Positions 5,556-6,289 of a DNA stretch of 6,289 bases are shown here, piece by piece. The notes under the pieces were generated by a model, which saw only the letters and a program-made list of their open reading frames with translations, had not been told where the DNA came from and ran no database searches. Source of the stretch: Thermocaproicibacter sp036844765. Lineage in GTDB: Bacteria > Bacillota > Clostridia > Oscillospirales > Acutalibacteraceae. The position numbers and the translations under genes are program-made. Numbering within the stretch: the first letter of the stretch is position 1; every line of letters starts with the position of its first letter. The stretch covers positions 1 through 6,289 of the forward strand of contig DAIUFE010000067.1 in assembly GCA_036844765.1 (NCBI GenBank), in the 5' to 3' direction.

Positions 5556-5649
5556 GCTTCGGACGAGCCGCAGCGCGGCATTCCCGGCTCCGCTGCGGAA
5601 GGCCTTTTGTTTCTCCCCGCCTCCGGTGGGGAGAAGCGGTTTCCGTCTC
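5556..5649. repeat. 94-bp tandem repeat, copy 2
   Basis: The second unit begins exactly where copy 1 ends and matches it at 89 of 94 positions. Differences lie in the hairpin B region and at the last few bases; the first ~54 bases are identical, including all of hairpin A. Hairpin B (5609-5637) is fully paired on the plus strand with two G-U wobbles. Copies of the unit elsewhere in the genome are likely but cannot be seen here. Confidence 0.92.
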
Positions 5650-5687
5650 TCAATCCAGGCCGGAATTGCCGAAGAATCTATCACTGT

Positions 5688-5696
5688 ATCATAGCA
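5688..5696 (-). promoter_or_regulatory. Candidate extended -10 promoter for mutY
   Basis: On the minus strand, TATGAT (5693-5688) is preceded directly by TGC (5696-5694), an extended -10 motif. The -35 position (5716-5711, TTTCGC) is poor and lies in the loop and arm of the terminator hairpin of the upstream gene. Transcription from near 5681 would give mutY a leader of about 250 bases containing both 94-bp repeats. Confidence 0.45.
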
Positions 5697-5697
5697 T

Positions 5698-5730
5698 AAA
5701 ATCCGGGCGCGCGAAAGAAAACGCGCGCCC
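5698..5730 (-). terminator. Intrinsic terminator of the Gfo/Idh/MocA gene
   Basis: On the minus strand a 9-bp all-G/C stem (5730-5722 with 5713-5705) with an 8-base T-rich loop is followed by GGA and TTTT (5701-5698). It lies about 28 bases after the TAG stop of the oxidoreductase gene. The T tract is short and offset by three bases, so efficiency may be moderate. Confidence 0.65.
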
Positions 5731-5758
5731 GCCGGAGCTTCCAATTTTTCCCTCGGCG

Positions 5759-6289
5759 CTACCGGATCCTGCGGGCCTGCATCTGCGCTTTCACGCAGAG
5801 CTCCGCCGCCTTGAGGGCGTGTTCCTGCGTCATCGCGTTTTCGGTCCGGTTCAGGCAGTCGAGGATCAGCTGACCGAAAAACGGGAACCCCACCCTGCCG
5901 TGGACGTTCTCGTAGTGCTCGCCGCGGCCGTCGACCCAGTACACGTTGTCGGCGTCGGCGCTGCGCGCGACGTCCAGATATTTTCTCAGCTCAATGTAGC
6001 CTTCCGTGCCGAGCAGGAAAGTCCGGCCGTCGCCCCAGGTGCCCAGGCCGTCCGGCGTGAACCAGTCCACCCGGAAATACCCCGCGGCCCCGTTGTCCCC
6101 GACCAGCGCGGCGTCGCCGAAATCCTCGAGCTCCGGGTACTGCGGGTGGCCGTAGTTCGCGACGCGGCTGGCGGTGATCTCGGCGTCGGACGCGCCGGTG
6201 TAATAGAGGAACTGCTCGATCTGGTGGCTGCCGATGTCGCAGAGGATGCCGCCGTATTTTTCCTTCTGGAAGAACCAAGCCGGCCGGCT
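5759..6289 (-). CDS. Gfo/Idh/MocA-family oxidoreductase, C-terminal part
   Basis: The last 176 residues of an NAD(P)-dependent sugar or inositol-type dehydrogenase, cut by the right window edge. The frame is open from 6289 to TAG at 5761-5759; the GTG at 6070 is an internal valine, not a start. The visible part is the C-terminal alpha/beta domain. KYGGILCDIGSHQIEQFLYYTGA (visible residues ~12-34) carries the family's GG-(I/V)-L-x-D-x-G-x-H block with conserved Asp and His. Further markers are GDNGAAGYFRVDWF, TFLLGTEGYIELRKY and the final TQEHALKAAELCVKAQMQA helix. The N-terminal Rossmann fold and the K-P catalytic motif lie outside the window. Its substrate cannot be told from this part. It ends ahead of its own terminator and is probably not cotranscribed with mutY. 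Confidence 0.9.
   Translation of the reverse strand, partial: SRPAWFFQKEKYGGILCDIGSHQIEQFLYYTGASDAEITASRVANYGHPQYPELEDFGDAALVGDNGAAGYFRVDWFTPDGLGTWGDGRTFLLGTEGYIELRKYLDVARSADADNVYWVDGRGEHYENVHGRVGFPFFGQLILDCLNRTENAMTQEHALKAAELCVKAQMQARRIR

Noticed and set aside
5462..5649. A CRISPR array.
   Set aside because: Only two units, directly adjacent with no spacers, and 94 bp is far longer than a CRISPR repeat.
5435..5653. A longer MutY starting at ATG 5653.
   Set aside because: The extra 73 residues are translated repeat DNA; the GTG at 5434 has a strong ribosome site and matches the family N terminus.
5454..5744. Small open frames on both strands through the 94-bp repeats.
   Set aside because: They arise from the repeats, whose length is not a multiple of three, and share no ribosome site or known family.

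Overview
The window looks like chromosomal DNA of a GC-rich member of the Clostridia, possibly Oscillospiraceae-like. Reasons: two lipobox lipoproteins, a YwlG/TIGR01440 protein, a ComFB-domain protein, a Soj-like ParA, Shine-Dalgarno sites of the AGGAGG type and sigma-A-like promoters. The taxonomic call is an inference from gene content only. No transposase, integrase, phage gene or CRISPR array is visible.

Layout, left to right. At the left edge is a minus-strand tRNA-Arg(CCT) whose 5' half is normal but whose 3' half does not pair with it. An AT-rich, T/C-biased spacer with a roughly 30-bp periodic repeat and a long hairpin follows (about 190-297). Next come two divergent lipoprotein genes: a minus-strand BtuF/FepB-like substrate-binding protein with a C-terminal peptidoglycan-binding domain (298-1491), and a plus-strand lipoprotein of unknown function (1653-2477). 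Both have convincing promoters in the short gap between them. The plus-strand gene ends in a strong intrinsic terminator.

A minus-strand three-gene operon follows, with its own near-consensus promoter: ParA-like ATPase (start 4301), ComFB-domain protein (3533) and YwlG family protein (3093). The genes are 6 and 14 bases apart. Upstream of it, also on the minus strand, lies mutY (start GTG 5434, stop 4370), the adenine DNA glycosylase of the oxidised-guanine (GO) repair system. The operon's -35 box overlaps the mutY stop codon.

Upstream of mutY is a 324-bp non-coding stretch with two 94-bp tandem repeats (89 of 94 positions identical), each able to form two hairpins, plus a candidate extended -10 promoter and a terminator for the preceding gene. 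The right edge carries the C-terminal 176 residues of a Gfo/Idh/MocA-family oxidoreductase (minus strand, cut by the window end).

Most of the content is ordinary housekeeping and envelope genes. The parts most worth a second look are the ParA-ComFB-YwlG operon without ParB, the structured tandem repeat in the presumed mutY leader, the cell-wall-binding solute-binding lipoprotein without a transporter, and the chimeric tRNA.
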